Counted from the first letter of the stretch, positions 33,501 through 44,386 are shown. The stretch is 64,000 bases of DNA from Adiantum capillus-veneris (GCA_014529385.2 CM043963.1:78352912-78416911); one strand, 5' to 3'. Made by a program: numbers and translations. The notes: generated from the letters alone by a model not told the origin.

Positions 33501-34128
33501 AAGCTTGGGCCGGGTTCCCACCTGAAGCACAACCCTAGCTTGCCTAAGGTCCTAGGTTTAAGGACTTTTAACACTAACCTTTGGAGGCCTTTAATGAAGA
33601 TAACCCTAAGGTATTTAAGCTCCATTAGCTATCATTGCTCTTTGACAGACTATCTCTCATTTGGACCCTTTAATTTTGACCCATGTTGAGATAGATCCAT
33701 AATCACATGTCTATATTCTAACCCTTGTTCCTGTTTATTCTCCCACATTAAACGACAAGTTTAATATGAGAAAATAATGTGGGTTGGTTAGATATTAGAT
33801 TTTATGAAATTACCTCTCTCTTGAAAGCATAGTCGTCCTCGACTATGAGGTAGAAGAGATAAATCCGTAGTCATTAGTTGATGTTTCTTAGCAGGTAGAG
33901 GATCCCTTTTTACCCTACGATATCATTCCAAGATGGATGACTAATCCATTTGGGGCTTGGGAGACTTAGCTACCGCAAGCATATATGCTTTTGAGTCCAT
34001 TTCATTCTCCCAAAGTAGAGTGACATATTCTACTTGGTGTTTGAGATACGACGTCATCACAATGAAAAAGAGAATTAGTTTTATAAGACAAAAAACATTG
34101 ATCATTGAAAAGAAACATGTACATTTGT
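33501..34128. other. Non-coding stretch before a gypsy fragment
   Basis: No recognised gene. It may contain the rest of the LTR copy above or the non-coding 3' region of the gypsy fragment that follows on the minus strand. Confidence 0.35.
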
Positions 34129-34806
34129 TTACTCTAATGTAGCATTGTAAGCATTGACAAGGTTCATACTGTCCTTAAGTTGTACTCCTTGCATCCATCT
34201 AGAATCTTCAAAAGAATAATTTTTAAACTTAATAAGATATTGTCGGATAATTTTACCATGCCATAGCACCTTGTCCTCATGTCGAAGGATAGCTTCGGGT
34301 TGTAGCACCTCTTCTTGGTCTTCAATTTTTGGGGAGTCTTCAATAATTGGTTCTCTTGGTGGCTCTGCTTTGTAGGGCTTAAGTAGGCTCACATGAAAAG
34401 CATTGTGTATGAGCCAATGGTTGGGAAGCTTGAGTTGATAAGCCATGCCATTGATTGGCTTCAAGTTTTGAGAAGGACCATAATATCTTTTTACTAGTTT
34501 GGCATAATACTTTTGATGGTCCATAGGAGTTTTGCCCGTCGTTTGCCTCAATCGAGCCTTGGAAAACTTAAGTAAGACCCAATCATTTTCTTTGAACGTT
34601 AAGGCCCTTCTATGCTTATCAACAACATCTTTTTGCATTTGTTGAGAGATAGATATAGCCTCCTTAATCTTTTGAAAAGATTGTTGTAGGTCAGGGCTGT
34701 ACTCTTTGGCAGCAAAGATCTTCCCATGTAACCCAAGAAGACATGTGTCCATCATCGGCAACCTCTGCATCAACAATGGCTTAAAAATTGCACCATTTCT
34801 CCACAC
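34129..34806 (-). pseudogene. Gypsy integrase C-terminus (minus strand)
   Basis: A 225-codon open frame encodes the integrase C-terminal region of a Ty3/gypsy polyprotein. It includes KIFAAKEYSPDLQQSFQKIK, QKDVVDKHRRALTFKENDWV, KYYAKLVKRYYGPSQNLKPI (the G-P-Y/F module), LPNHWLIHNAFHVSLLKPY and a final chromodomain-like stretch (IIRQYLIKFKNYSFEDSRW). It is the same family as the plus-strand fragment at 12.0-13.0 kb. The 5' end breaks at about 34,806 next to a run of 17 C; the catalytic core and RT are absent. The stop near 34,129 is probably the natural C-terminus, because LTR or non-coding sequence follows. Confidence 0.85.
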
Positions 34807-34823
34807 CCCCCCCCCCCCCCATG
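34807..34823. repeat. Homopolymer C tract at an element breakpoint
   Basis: A run of about 17 C sits where the gypsy integrase coding sequence stops matching. It may be a recombination junction or an assembly-sensitive site. Confidence 0.7.
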
Positions 34824-34919
34824 GCCTTCTTCAGACCAATAAAAGAACTATAGAATCCAAGAGGATTCTCCCTCTCTCTTTTTCTTCAACCATGCCAATA
34901 CGCAGACTTGCATGCATGG

Positions 34920-35085
34920 AGGAGTAGCTTTCCTTTTCAACGCTATCAAAAAGAGAAAGCGCATGTGCAGGTGGGTGAAACAACACATGCCATGTAAAGT
35001 GGGGAGTAACTCTCCTTTTCAAGGCCATCAAAAGGAGAAGACGCAGGTGCAAGTGGCGAAGGAGAAAATCTATAGAGGAATAAAA
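34920..35085. repeat. Imperfect 82-bp tandem duplication
   Basis: GGAGTAGCTTTCCTTTTCAA at 34,921 recurs as GGAGTAACTCTCCTTTTCAA at 35,003, with continued similarity through AAAGGAGAAG-type and GCAGGTG blocks. No coding function was recognised. Confidence 0.75.
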
Positions 35086-35708
35086 AGTGTCGTGCACTGA
35101 GACCTGGGAGATAAGATCAGAGAGAGGGGATCGGAGCACAAAATTGAGGAGCAAAAGGCAATAGCTGCATGGGAATCCAAAGCCCACGACCCAAGAAGGA
35201 GGTCATATAGCTACTATTGTTGTTGCTCTCCAAATGTCGAACAACAAAACTTGGGTTGTGGCTATGGTGGCGCATTATAGAGGAAGTGTCCCCTCCACCT
35301 TCTGGTCATTTTCTCTCTCTTTCCGGGAGAGGAAGGCGAGGAGAGAGAAGGAAGGAGAGAGAGAGAGAGAGAGAGAGAGTGGGAAGGAAAGTCCAGGGGA
35401 AAGAAGGGAGTGCATGCAGAATCAAAGGGAATCTTTAAAGTCTTCCTTGTATGTGGGTTTAATCATAAGACCATTTCGAGAAAGAGTCTCAATCTCAAAA
35501 AGAGAAACAATAACACAACTCAACAAGCGCATAATTACTGGCCACAAGTTAGGTTGAAAATAAGCGACATTTATTGAAAAATTTCTTATAAGCTACTCTT
35601 CTCAACGTTGTTTTTGCAAGGCAAGCTTATTGAGGCAACATGGCTTTAGATAAGATGTTCAAACGTCAGACTACAAAATCTATCCTTGAAAATCAAGGCC
35701 CAAGGAAA
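35086..35708. other. Non-coding stretch with AG array
   Basis: Contains an (AG)n array at 35,356-35,379. Frames across it are low-complexity products of that array. Confidence 0.45.
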
Positions 35709-35710
35709 TT

Positions 35711-36112
35711 AAAATTAGGGAAAGTTACCAAAACACCCCTCTAACTTGCGGAAATTCCCAAAATACCCCTCAAATTTCAAACCAGTCATGAGATTAAATT
35801 TCTTGAAAGACAAAAAAATTTGTAGCTTTTCATAAGAAGACCGATCGTCTATCAATACAAGATGCTAAAACTAAAATCTGGGTATGTTACGTAGGTTTTG
35901 GAGATGAATTTTTTCATTATTTTGAAGACATAATTGCCCTTTTTTGCGAGGTAATTTGTGACAAATAACATGCTAAGCACTCAAAAACAGATCTTAATTG
36001 TCAAAAAGGAATAAAGATTAGAAAATTTTTAACAATCCAACCAAAATAGATGCAAGGGTATTTTGGTAATTTTTGAAATTTGAGGGGTATTTTGGTAATT
36101 TTCCCTTAAAAT
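35711..36112. mobile_element. MITE-like element with ~27-bp terminal inverted repeats
   Basis: The left end reads TTAGGGAAAGTTACCAAAAC then ACCCCTC. The right end, reverse-complemented, reads TAAGGGAAAATTACCAAAAT then ACCCCTC. Both ends also have a second, internal ACCCCTCAAATTTCAAA or ACCAAAATACCC copy. The 400-bp interior has no coding frame. Target duplications are not clear in the AT-rich flanks. The structure fits a non-autonomous DNA transposon; the superfamily is not assigned. Confidence 0.65.
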
Positions 36113-37085
36113 TATGAATTTTCAATTCCCAAAATCAAAAAATTTAAGCTACTAACCAGGAAATGTGAGCATTGATAGAAAAAAAATAGAGTGCAGGGGT
36201 GTTTGTTCTTACTCATTGCTCACTAGCCTAGCATAGCCTACATTGCAAGTTGCAAGTTGCAACTCGCAACTCTTTCTATCACACTCACATACATTGCACC
36301 CAATCATTTGCCCTAGACCCTCTCCCTCAAAGTTCCTTTGCAAATGCTTTAGGGTCATAAGGCTTTCAAAGGGCTTTCCCATAGGGCTAGATCTAGGTCG
36401 CATGCACAATGCTCTTCTACCTTTCTCATGATCAGAAATTGGATTTGTCGATGATCTTATAATCATCAAGAGCGATAAATGCATGGATTTGATGTTCCCA
36501 AGCAGTTCTTCTATTGCAAAAACGGGAGGCTTTTGGTGTGCAGTGCAAACGAGAAGTTTTTTGTCGTTGAATATTACACAAGATGACAAAAACGTGGGCT
36601 ATTTCATGTTGATGCAGACATTTAGAGAGTGAACGTCCGGTGGAAGGTGAACATCCATAGACTTTCAAGGTCCTTGACATGGCCCATGGGTGCTTCAAGC
36701 TTGAAAAGCAACCCCATAGGCTAGCGAAACAATTAGAAAAATTTTGAGTTAAGATGCACTATTGACATACTAGGGGTTTCTTCCAGATTTCTCCAACGTG
36801 GCAATTTTTTACTCAGTAGATCTTTCAACCGTAACAAGGTTCTTGTCATCGGTAGTTTGGGGGGTCTTCTTAAGATGTGGTCAAAGTTATTAGCTACATA
36901 TAATTGGTGCAACTATGCCAAAATCTGCATAGTTGCAAGAGCCTTGCATTACCACATAAAAGCAAATAACTAATGCACATGTGACCATGCATGAAGCATG
37001 GTTATCCTTTGAAGTAGCTTATATTTTGTGTGACCACTGCCTTAGTAAGCCCCAAAAACGCTCCCCATTTATTGTCTCCTTGTAG
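36113..37085. other. Stretch without a recognisable gene
   Basis: Frames at 36,209-36,698 have no domain signature. No inverted or direct repeats of note apart from the GCAAGTTGCAAGTTGCAACT run near 36,244. Confidence 0.45.
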
Positions 37086-37784
37086 GGTTTGCTGAGATTC
37101 TTTAAATAAAATAAAATAAAAAGTAAAACTCACAATTGTGAGTGAATTATATTGATCATCTCAAAAAATTACAAGGGCTTTCCATGCTCGTGTCGAGCTA
37201 TGACATCATCCAGGGACCATAGTTACAACGGCAAAATGGGCAGCCACCCTTAACGCACCGCCTCCCTATCCTTGATATACAAGGTCAAGTATCATGTTCT
37301 TCTAGGATCTTCTATTTACTCATGGCTTAGGTTTTCCCCCTTCCTAGGCATTACATCTGTTTCAACAAGGCACCAGTAGTCCTAACCCAATCCTCCGACT
37401 TTTGCTTGCGCCCGAGTGTCCATATTAGCACTTTGCTTTCGTGTATAATTTCTGCGAACCTTGTCACCTCAGAAGCACCTTCAAACACACGGTGGTTCCT
37501 TGTCTGCCATACATTATGTAAGAAGAAGTACCTGATGATTTGAGTGCTGATGAGGAGGGCAGGACTACCGGAATTCTTGCCTCCAAGGAATAGATCAATC
37601 TTGGAAAAACCAATTTTCCATGTTCTTTGGACCCACTTGCATATTTTCCCAGCGAGGCCTTTGATAGTTGGGAATTCCATGAATAGGTGGGTCAGATCTT
37701 CAGTAGCCAACCTGCACCCCAAGCATTGATTTGACCCAATCCCTCTCTCCTGAATCTTCACCCCCGTCGGTTTGCTGAGATTCT
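37086..37784 (-). mobile_element. 5'-truncated LINE with 16-bp target-site duplication
   Basis: GGTTTGCTGAGATTCT occurs at 37,086-37,101 and again, identical, at 37,769-37,784. Between them lies a 667-bp minus-strand LINE 3' end. It encodes the RT zinc-binding region (GSNQCLGCRLATEDLTHLF, ..IKGLAGKICKWVQRTWKIGF, DLFLGGKNSGSPALLISTQ), open from 37,761 to 37,351. A 3' UTR follows, then the palindrome ACTCACAATTGTGAGT (37,128-37,143) and a TTTTATTTTATTT-type tail. A perfect duplication means the insertion is fairly young. The coding frame is still open. Confidence 0.92.
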
Positions 37785-38029
37785 ATTTGAACATCTAACA
37801 AATATGCCAAATGAATGCTAATGTGATGATATACAATTTTTTCTTGGCAGATGCATGTTTGCAAGCAACATCTTTGTTGAGATGGAGATCCTTCGTTTGC
37901 TGAGAAATTCTTAGTCTTTAGCGATATTCGGTTGGCACACTCATTTGCAAGGCACATTGTCTGGCAAGGCAAATCGTAAGAGTGTACACCCAAAAAAAAG
38001 GCAAAAAATGATGACCAAAGATAAACACT
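37785..38029. other. Short non-coding stretch between LINE and SINE
   Basis: No recognised gene or repeat structure. Confidence 0.4.
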
Positions 38030-38308
38030 CTTGTGCATTAGTGTGTTTATATCTATCAAGGGGCTTCTCACTAGGCTAGTAGTGACCACTATAGGCTTGT
38101 TTACCAAGTCGATCCACGGCACTAAGTGACACAGGAGTGCACGTGGGGACGGGTAAGGGGATCGACGATGAGGGAGGATTGGCAGACATCTCGAGGTGGA
38201 CACGCCCATCCAAAAAATGGGAGAGCCATTGAGTAGCCCAGATTGGAACCCATGACCTCGTGCCCCAATGCCTTTTGAGGCTTGAGCTAACCACGTCACT
38301 TGTGCATT
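38030..38308 (-). mobile_element. tRNA-derived SINE with 10-bp target duplication
   Basis: CTTGTGCATT occurs at 38,030-38,039 and 38,299-38,308, flanking 259 bp. On the minus strand the insert starts TGACGTGGTTAGCTCAAGCC (A-box-like) and continues with GAGGTCATGGGTTCCAATCT (B-box-like, GGTTCCAATC). The spacing is as expected for a tRNA-type internal RNA polymerase III promoter. The 3' end is not poly(A) but GATATAAACACAC. The layout resembles plant Au-type SINEs; family membership was not tested. Confidence 0.85.
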
Positions 38309-38361
38309 TGAAAGGAATGCCATATTACATGGTGTTATAAACGATAAACCTAGATTGGCGT

Positions 38362-38402
38362 AGAACTAAACCTGAACAATCCCCATGTTCGGGTTTAGTT
38401 CT
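38362..38402. repeat. Small hairpin, 16-bp stem
   Basis: AGAACTAAACCTGAAC and GTTCGGGTTTAGTTCT pair over 16 bp with one mismatch around a 9-nt loop. No poly-T follows, so it is not an obvious terminator of a known type. It could be the remnant of a MITE. Confidence 0.7.
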
Positions 38403-38996
38403 TGATCCGGTTTAGTTTAACAAGCGATCTACAGTGCACATCGCCTCGGTGGCTACGCGTGGAGTCCCCATCTGTTGATCCCTTCAACCCCCCCCCCCCC
38501 CCCCCGCCCCTCTTCTTCTTAAATGCTCCGTGTCACTTAGTCATGAGGCAAGTTGATGGGGAACAAATTGAGACAAATGTAGCTTGACCATGAACATCTC
38601 GAATTAAACCACGCAAAATCGATCTAATTGGATAAATGTTGAAATGAAAACAAAATTTCACTTTATTGCCACTGGAAATTGGAATTGCGTTGTAACCACC
38701 CTCTTAGACAATCATCAAAACAAATGATCAAGTGTTAAGAATACTAGTATGTGACCCGCGCGTTGCTACGGCCAAAGAAACATCGCTATCAATACTCTAG
38801 TCCTACATGTATATTCTATTGCATTTCTAAAAATAATGCATTGCACAACCTCTTGAAGATTCTAACAAACATAAATATATGTAAGATTCTACGAAGCATT
38901 CTTTGATACCAAGCTTGAGAGCTTCTCATAGACATTGTTTTTCATAAGGTGCTAACCCTTGTTCAAAAAACTTAGGAGTGCTCTACTTCTATTGTG

Positions 38997-39000
<4 letters not shown>
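38403..39000. other. Non-coding stretch with a C homopolymer
   Basis: A run of about 18 C lies near 38,490. No recognised gene. Confidence 0.4.

Positions 39001-39038
<38 letters not shown>
39001..39038. repeat. (AG)n microsatellite
   Basis: About 19 uninterrupted AG units. Confidence 0.95.
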
Positions 39039-39040
<2 letters not shown>

Positions 39041-40060
39041 CTCCTTCTAGTGTATCTTGGTTTAGCAATGCTACCAATGTTGATTATACAGATTAGGGAA
39101 GTTAGCATGGTGAAAGCCATCTGAAATCAATGTAACAATAAAGTTTTTTTAAAGTTTTTTTTATAAATGGAGTGGATTCTAGAATTGGTTTCAACAATAG
39201 GAATAGAATTGAATTCAATGTCTCTACTCCACTCTCTTACTTACTTCTATCCTTGCATCTTTCTTATGAGCAAGACATGGTAGAAGTGTACATCATAACT
39301 TCTTATACGGCAAGAAGACCATCTTTCCCTTGGTCTACCTAGAGTTGACAAAAGTGCTACCAATTCGAGAAGTACAAATTGGGTAAGCCAACAAGTTTTG
39401 AAAGATGAAGGCCCATAATTGCTACAATGTGTAATTATAAAACTTTTCATGTCTAAGAGTAGAGTTGTGAAAATATAAGGGCTCATAGTTTCCAATGTAC
39501 CAGAAAAGCTTCAAGTTTCAAAGAGATGAGATGACGTTCTTTTAATATTAAGAATGTGATTACATCTATGCTGCTGTTTAGATGCTTCTCTTGGATCTCT
39601 ATCTATGTTCACAAGCATGGTAATGGTTTACGTCATCACCTAATCACAACAATACATAAGCAGCTTAGTAGGATAAAGTGCACACTATTTGTTCATGTAC
39701 ACTTTCACATCATTTGCATTTTAAAATGTGATAGAAATGAAAGCAAAGTAAGGTTTCTCAATTGTTTATTTTTGTAGGAGTTTTGGCCATTATGCTAAAC
39801 TGAAGGACGTGGTGTAAAAACATGCATGCCATTGATATTTATCTATCTTTATCCTCTAGTTACAAAACCATATTCCTCTTTGAGAGAGCAGATTGTATTC
39901 AACCAGCTTGAGCCTATTTCCTTGCGCACAATCTATACTATACTAACCACTTGGCTTAATTGTTGCTCTGTTAGATGTGTGATTGGACATTGAGGCCTCT
40001 TTTTGTGTACAGATTAAGTTCCTTGAAAATTTGAGAATATGAGTATCATAGTCTACTTGA
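39039..40060. other. Stretch without a recognisable gene
   Basis: Frames at 39,247-39,495 and 39,556-39,777 have no family signature. Confidence 0.4.
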
Positions 40061-40062
40061 GT

Positions 40063-40230
<168 letters not shown>

Positions 40231-40339
40231 ACATATATATATTCTTATATCGAAGATTTGTCACATAGGTCTTGAAGCCTCTTGTTGTTGTTATAGTACA
40301 ATAACTATGACATTCAAAACTTTTGTGCTCCCTTCTTGC

Positions 40340-40368
40340 CCCCCCCCCCCCCCCCCCCACAAAAAAAA

Positions 40369-40410
<42 letters not shown>

Positions 40411-40436
40411 GCACACACACACACATACACACACGT
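40340..40436. repeat. C homopolymer, (CT)n and (CA)n array
   Basis: About 19 C, then an A-run, then about 17 CT units followed by CA units. The apparent frames are repeat translations. Confidence 0.9.
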
Positions 40437-40619
40437 ATTAGATGGATAGCCTTTGCATGGAGCTCATGTGTGCATACACATATGACTTGTCATCGTGGTA
40501 TAGTAGTTGAAAAATTGGCACTACGGTTGAAGTGATGACCTCTAGTCAATGCATGAGAAGGATGAGCAAACTCCTTTTTCTCAACCTTTGTAAAGAAAAG
40601 TATAGATGGCTATGATTGG

Positions 40620-40620
<1 letters not shown>

Positions 40621-40655
<35 letters not shown>

Positions 40656-40870
40656 TGAACTTGAGACCATCGAATAGATCTTTGAGATCTCATTGGATCA
40701 CTCCTACAACATTTTAAATTCTATTTTTTTCAAGACGTGTGTATGTGCGCGTGCGAGAGAGAGAGAGAGAGTTAAAAGATGAAACAAAAATAACTTTATT
40801 CTCACCCAAGTTGCCATATATATCTTCTGGGATTGTTCCTATGGGATTAAATTTTTTATTATTCTTCTTC

Positions 40871-40903
<33 letters not shown>
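40621..40903. repeat. Cluster of (CT)n and (AG)n arrays
   Basis: (CT)n at 40,621-40,651, (AG)n at 40,756-40,771 and (CT)n at 40,877-40,903. Because CT and AG on the same strand are complementary, this cluster can also fold back. Confidence 0.9.
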
Positions 40904-40906
<3 letters not shown>

Positions 40907-41054
40907 TCCATTCCATAGATATTCAAGTGTTAAAGACTTGTTGTGTAATTTTAGTGTCTTTTTAGATTATTCTTACACCCTTAAACATTTTATTCTCTCT
41001 TTCTCTTCTCCCTTCTGCTTGCTGCGTCATTCGTTCGACACTAAAACATTTTTC

Positions 41055-41058
<4 letters not shown>

Positions 41059-41094
<36 letters not shown>

Positions 41095-41103
41095 GGGGGG
41101 GGG
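41059..41103. repeat. (TG)n followed by G homopolymer
   Basis: About 17 TG units followed by 11-12 G. Confidence 0.9.
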
Positions 41104-41594
41104 CGATTTTTGATAGGTACCTTTGCCGATCAAAATTTAGAGAATTTATCGATTTTAAAGCATTTTCCGTGGTTTAGCTCTTTTAAAAAAAGGACAAAAT
41201 ATCCAAGACCTGGTAAAAGGTGTGTTAACTGGGCAATCTCTCCCTATTTGGGTTGCCAATGTGAGGGTTGATTTTTGCTGGGCATATTATTTATTGTCTA
41301 TGGTTGAAAAATGTTAGATACCCTTCTAAAAATACACTATTACTCTAAGAAAACCATATTATCTTGGAAATTGGACTTGGTGTGTCACTAAATATAAATT
41401 TTGTATATCCCGTGCGTTCAAGGACTATTTTTAAACTCTTTATCTGTGAATTTTTGACAAACAATTCAATGTGTAAAAAAAAAAAAAATCAATTACATGT
41501 TATGGTACCTTTTTGTATGTGAAAATGTGAGGAAAAAAATTAATAACCTCTTCTGCTGTACTTACGTGATAGTCGCATAAATATCAAGTGACTC
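41104..41594. other. Non-coding AT-rich stretch
   Basis: No recognised gene; an A homopolymer near 41,477. Confidence 0.4.
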
Positions 41595-41670
41595 CCCCCC
41601 CCCCCCCGCGAAAATTGAAGGGCTTGAAGGGTGTCCTTGGTGAGACGGAGCCCTATGAGATCGAAAGGAG

Positions 41671-41712
<42 letters not shown>
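41595..41712. repeat. C homopolymer and (CT)n array
   Basis: About 13 C at 41,595-41,607 and about 19 CT units at 41,675-41,712. Confidence 0.9.
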
Positions 41713-41714
<2 letters not shown>

Positions 41715-41970
41715 GGTCAATAACATGGATAACTACTCCTTCATTTGCAGTCAAAGTGAAACTATCCCAAGTCCACACCACACGAGCTTTTTTTTTTTAA
41801 TCTCTTTAAAGAAATAAAAACTCTTTTAAAAAATATATCAATATTGGTTTTGAAAAAATATCTTGAAAAGAAAAAGACAAATATATCTTCAAAAATTAAA
41901 TTTTTATTAAATAATAAAATCTCCACTAAATTTATCTGCTTTTTGTTATGTGGATTTAAACCTATACATT

Positions 41971-42175
41971 TATTCTATGTAGATGAGAAAGTCAATTTCT
42001 CTACATAGAATACATTTAAACCAATGCATTTATTCTATGTAGAGTAGAAAGTCTATTGACTTTCCACTACTAAAGCATTTTCTACTACGGAAGAAAAAGA
42101 AGTTCTTTTGATTTTACATTATCACAAAAGTTGAAAAAGAAGTTCTTTTGATTTTACATTATCACAAAAGTTGAA
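41971..42175. repeat. Hairpin-forming TATTCTATGTAGA repeats plus perfect 40-bp tandem duplication
   Basis: TATTCTATGTAGA at 41,971 pairs with TCTACATAGAATA at 42,000 (13-bp perfect stem), and another TATTCTATGTAGA-type copy follows at 42,031. Further on, a 40-bp unit (AAAAAGAAGTTCTTTTGATT and so on) is present twice, identical, at 42,094 and 42,134. The perfect copy indicates a recent slippage or duplication. Confidence 0.85.
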
Positions 42176-42239
42176 AAACTGCATGTTGTTTCTTACAATC
42201 TTACTCTCCCTTTTGCATTTTAGAGAGGTTTTCTCTCGA

Positions 42240-43318
42240 GTGAAGCTCTCAGTGACACATGGAGGGTCTCTCCTTTCTTGAAAAATTTAAGCTGCATTAT
42301 AAAGAGTAAGTATAGATTTGATGAACTTGCCAAGATGGTGCCCAAGGCTCTCTGCTTCGCACTGCTAACCCTAGCGCGAAGTCTCCTCCATGCTCTACGC
42401 GTGCATCTCTCTTGGTAGCCTCAGCAAGTCCACAGCGGGTTGGGGGGCCCTTTGGGTGGGTTGTCTGGGGATCCATGGTGGTGTCCGTGCACAAGCCAGC
42501 GTAAGTTGCAGGCGCTGACTCTACCAGGCGGGGATTGGCTTGTCCATGGGGACAGGGGTGCTCTTCGGATGGAGCCTCGACTGCCCTTGCCCTGCTTGGT
42601 GGATCATGGAGGACCAACGACAGGGCGATTTTTGTTTGTTGGGCTAGGCGGGTGTCCATCTCCTCTTTGGAGATCAAATGCTCCCCTTGTTGGTTGTCTA
42701 GTTTCGAAGTGGAAATGGTTTGTGTCGGTTGGTGCGGTTCTATGGCCAGTAGTCAAGGTGTGGCAGTTCGTGGCAGGGTGATTGCTCTCTAGCGGGGCTG
42801 GGTTCCCCTTAAAGCCCGTCTCTTTGCGGTTCTTGGGCTCTTCTTGGAAAGGAGATGGTTTGGCTTCTGTTGTTGGGTAGATGGGGTAGCGGTTTTGCGG
42901 CTGCTCAAGCTTTGAAGTAGACATGTCAGCTTTGTGTGCTGGCTGGTCGAGGCATATCTGCGACAATGACAGTGTCATGGCTATGGTGGCACCTTGATCT
43001 TGGTGATGGGGACTGGCGGGCCCCACCCTTTCGAAATTATTTTGTTCTTGTGGTTTTGCTATGGCGTCATGCTCTACCGGCCTGGCTTGGTGGTCGAGGG
43101 GTGGGTGGTGACAGAGTCAATGTTAACCTTCAAGCCGGGTATGATTGTGTCTCAAGAGTTTGGGGTGGCACCCTTTATCAAGCAATGTATCGTTTGATCT
43201 CATTTTGGTGTATGGTGGAAGGTCTTTGTTTTGGCACCATGGCTCGGTGGAACATGGTTATGTTTGTATTTTCCGTTATTAATACAAAAAAACTGTGAGT
43301 TTGGCAAAAAATAAAATA
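42240..43318 (+). mobile_element. GC-rich retroelement-like segment with LINE-type 3' end
   Basis: About 1 kb with much higher G+C than its surroundings ends in TTATTAATACAAAAAAACTG then TGAGTTTGGC and an A-rich (AAAAATAAAATAAAAAA) tail. This end resembles the 3' ends of the LINE copies at 29.4 and 37.1 kb. The interior has overlapping open frames on both strands but no RT or ORF1 signature. It may be a non-autonomous element using the LINE machinery, or a LINE 5' UTR joined to a 3' end. No target duplication was found. Confidence 0.4.
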
Positions 43319-44326
43319 AAAAATATTGGATGAACTAAAGTACTAGGATTGGTAATTTTGGATTTTTTGTGTGGATAAAGACAAAAGATTCATGTCATGA
43401 AATAAGGATGTATAATGAGGCAAGTGGTCTTCTTTTTAATCCTTTTAAAAGAACAAAAGAAAAGAGGGAGCCCAAAAAACACTAGGTAGCGCCTCTCATG
43501 AAGCCAAGCATGCGCCCCCCACTGCTCACTCCATCCGTATAAGCAATCAAACGTTGACGCTCCAAAAGGTTACCTTTTGTGGAAAAGAAACCACCCTCAA
43601 TTCATTTCAAATTTCAATGATAGATTGCTTCCTTGAAGGTGACCTATGTTGATTGAGATGGTGATTAAGATCAAGAAGGGTAAAGAGAAATGACCATCTA
43701 TGATCTCACAAAAGCATGGGATATATCCCTGGCTCCCAAAACTCTACAATTGTACCAAGTCAAGAGAAGCATCCCACAAGAAAATCAAGATGCTTTGGTT
43801 TTAGATCCTGGTCATATGCGACCATTGTCTTGCTCCTCAGTCGGCCGGGCACCACCAAGTAAGCTAGAAGTAGAAAGAACAATATGCAATAGCATCCCTC
43901 TAAAGGGTGCACAAAGCCTAGTAAACAACAAGATACTGCAATTATCACCTTAAAACAAGTGAGATAGCATGAATAAGACCAATGCACTATTGGATGATAC
44001 TACTCAGAAGAAATTGTTTTTTTCCCCCTGAATTTCCACCAACATCCAAGGTAGCTATCTAGATTCATAACTAAAATGTTCAAAATTTGATCTTTAAACT
44101 CTAGGTCTAAATAAATCGGAATCCTAAACTTTTAACACAAAAATGTACACAACAAACTAGGACATGAGAGCACTAGCATTTTCCATAAGCCCTCTCTTTT
44201 TCAAGCCCCTTTCGTTGAGTAGTTGACCAAGCTTTTGGACTAATAATTGCACTGTGCTTTTGGATTGATCATTGAATTAGGTGATAAGGTTGTCTTGTCG
44301 TATATTAGCAGCCTCGAGTGACCAAG

Positions 44327-44331
<5 letters not shown>
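43319..44331. other. Stretch without a recognisable gene
   Basis: The 87-codon frame at 43,690-43,953 has no recognised domain. Nothing else of note. Confidence 0.4.
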
Positions 44332-44385
<54 letters not shown>

Positions 44386-44386
44386 A
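44332..44386. repeat. (CT)n(CA)n compound microsatellite
   Basis: About 15 CT units followed by about 12 CA units. Confidence 0.95.

Noticed and set aside
36209-36698. Overlapping minus-strand frames of 126 and 88 codons
   Set aside because: No motif, no homologue in the window, and different frames overlap; probably chance.
40495-40560. tRNA-like GTGGTATAGTAGTTG...GAAGTGATGACCTC
   Set aside because: It weakly resembles a SINE promoter, but the B box is not convincing and no TSD or defined ends were found.
42440-43026. Open frames of 113-140 codons on both strands
   Set aside because: Open in several frames because of high G+C and few stops; no retrotransposon or host domain recognised.
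43690-43953. 87-codon plus-strand frame
   Set aside because: No recognised domain, unusual composition, and overlapped by an equally long minus frame; not supported as a gene.
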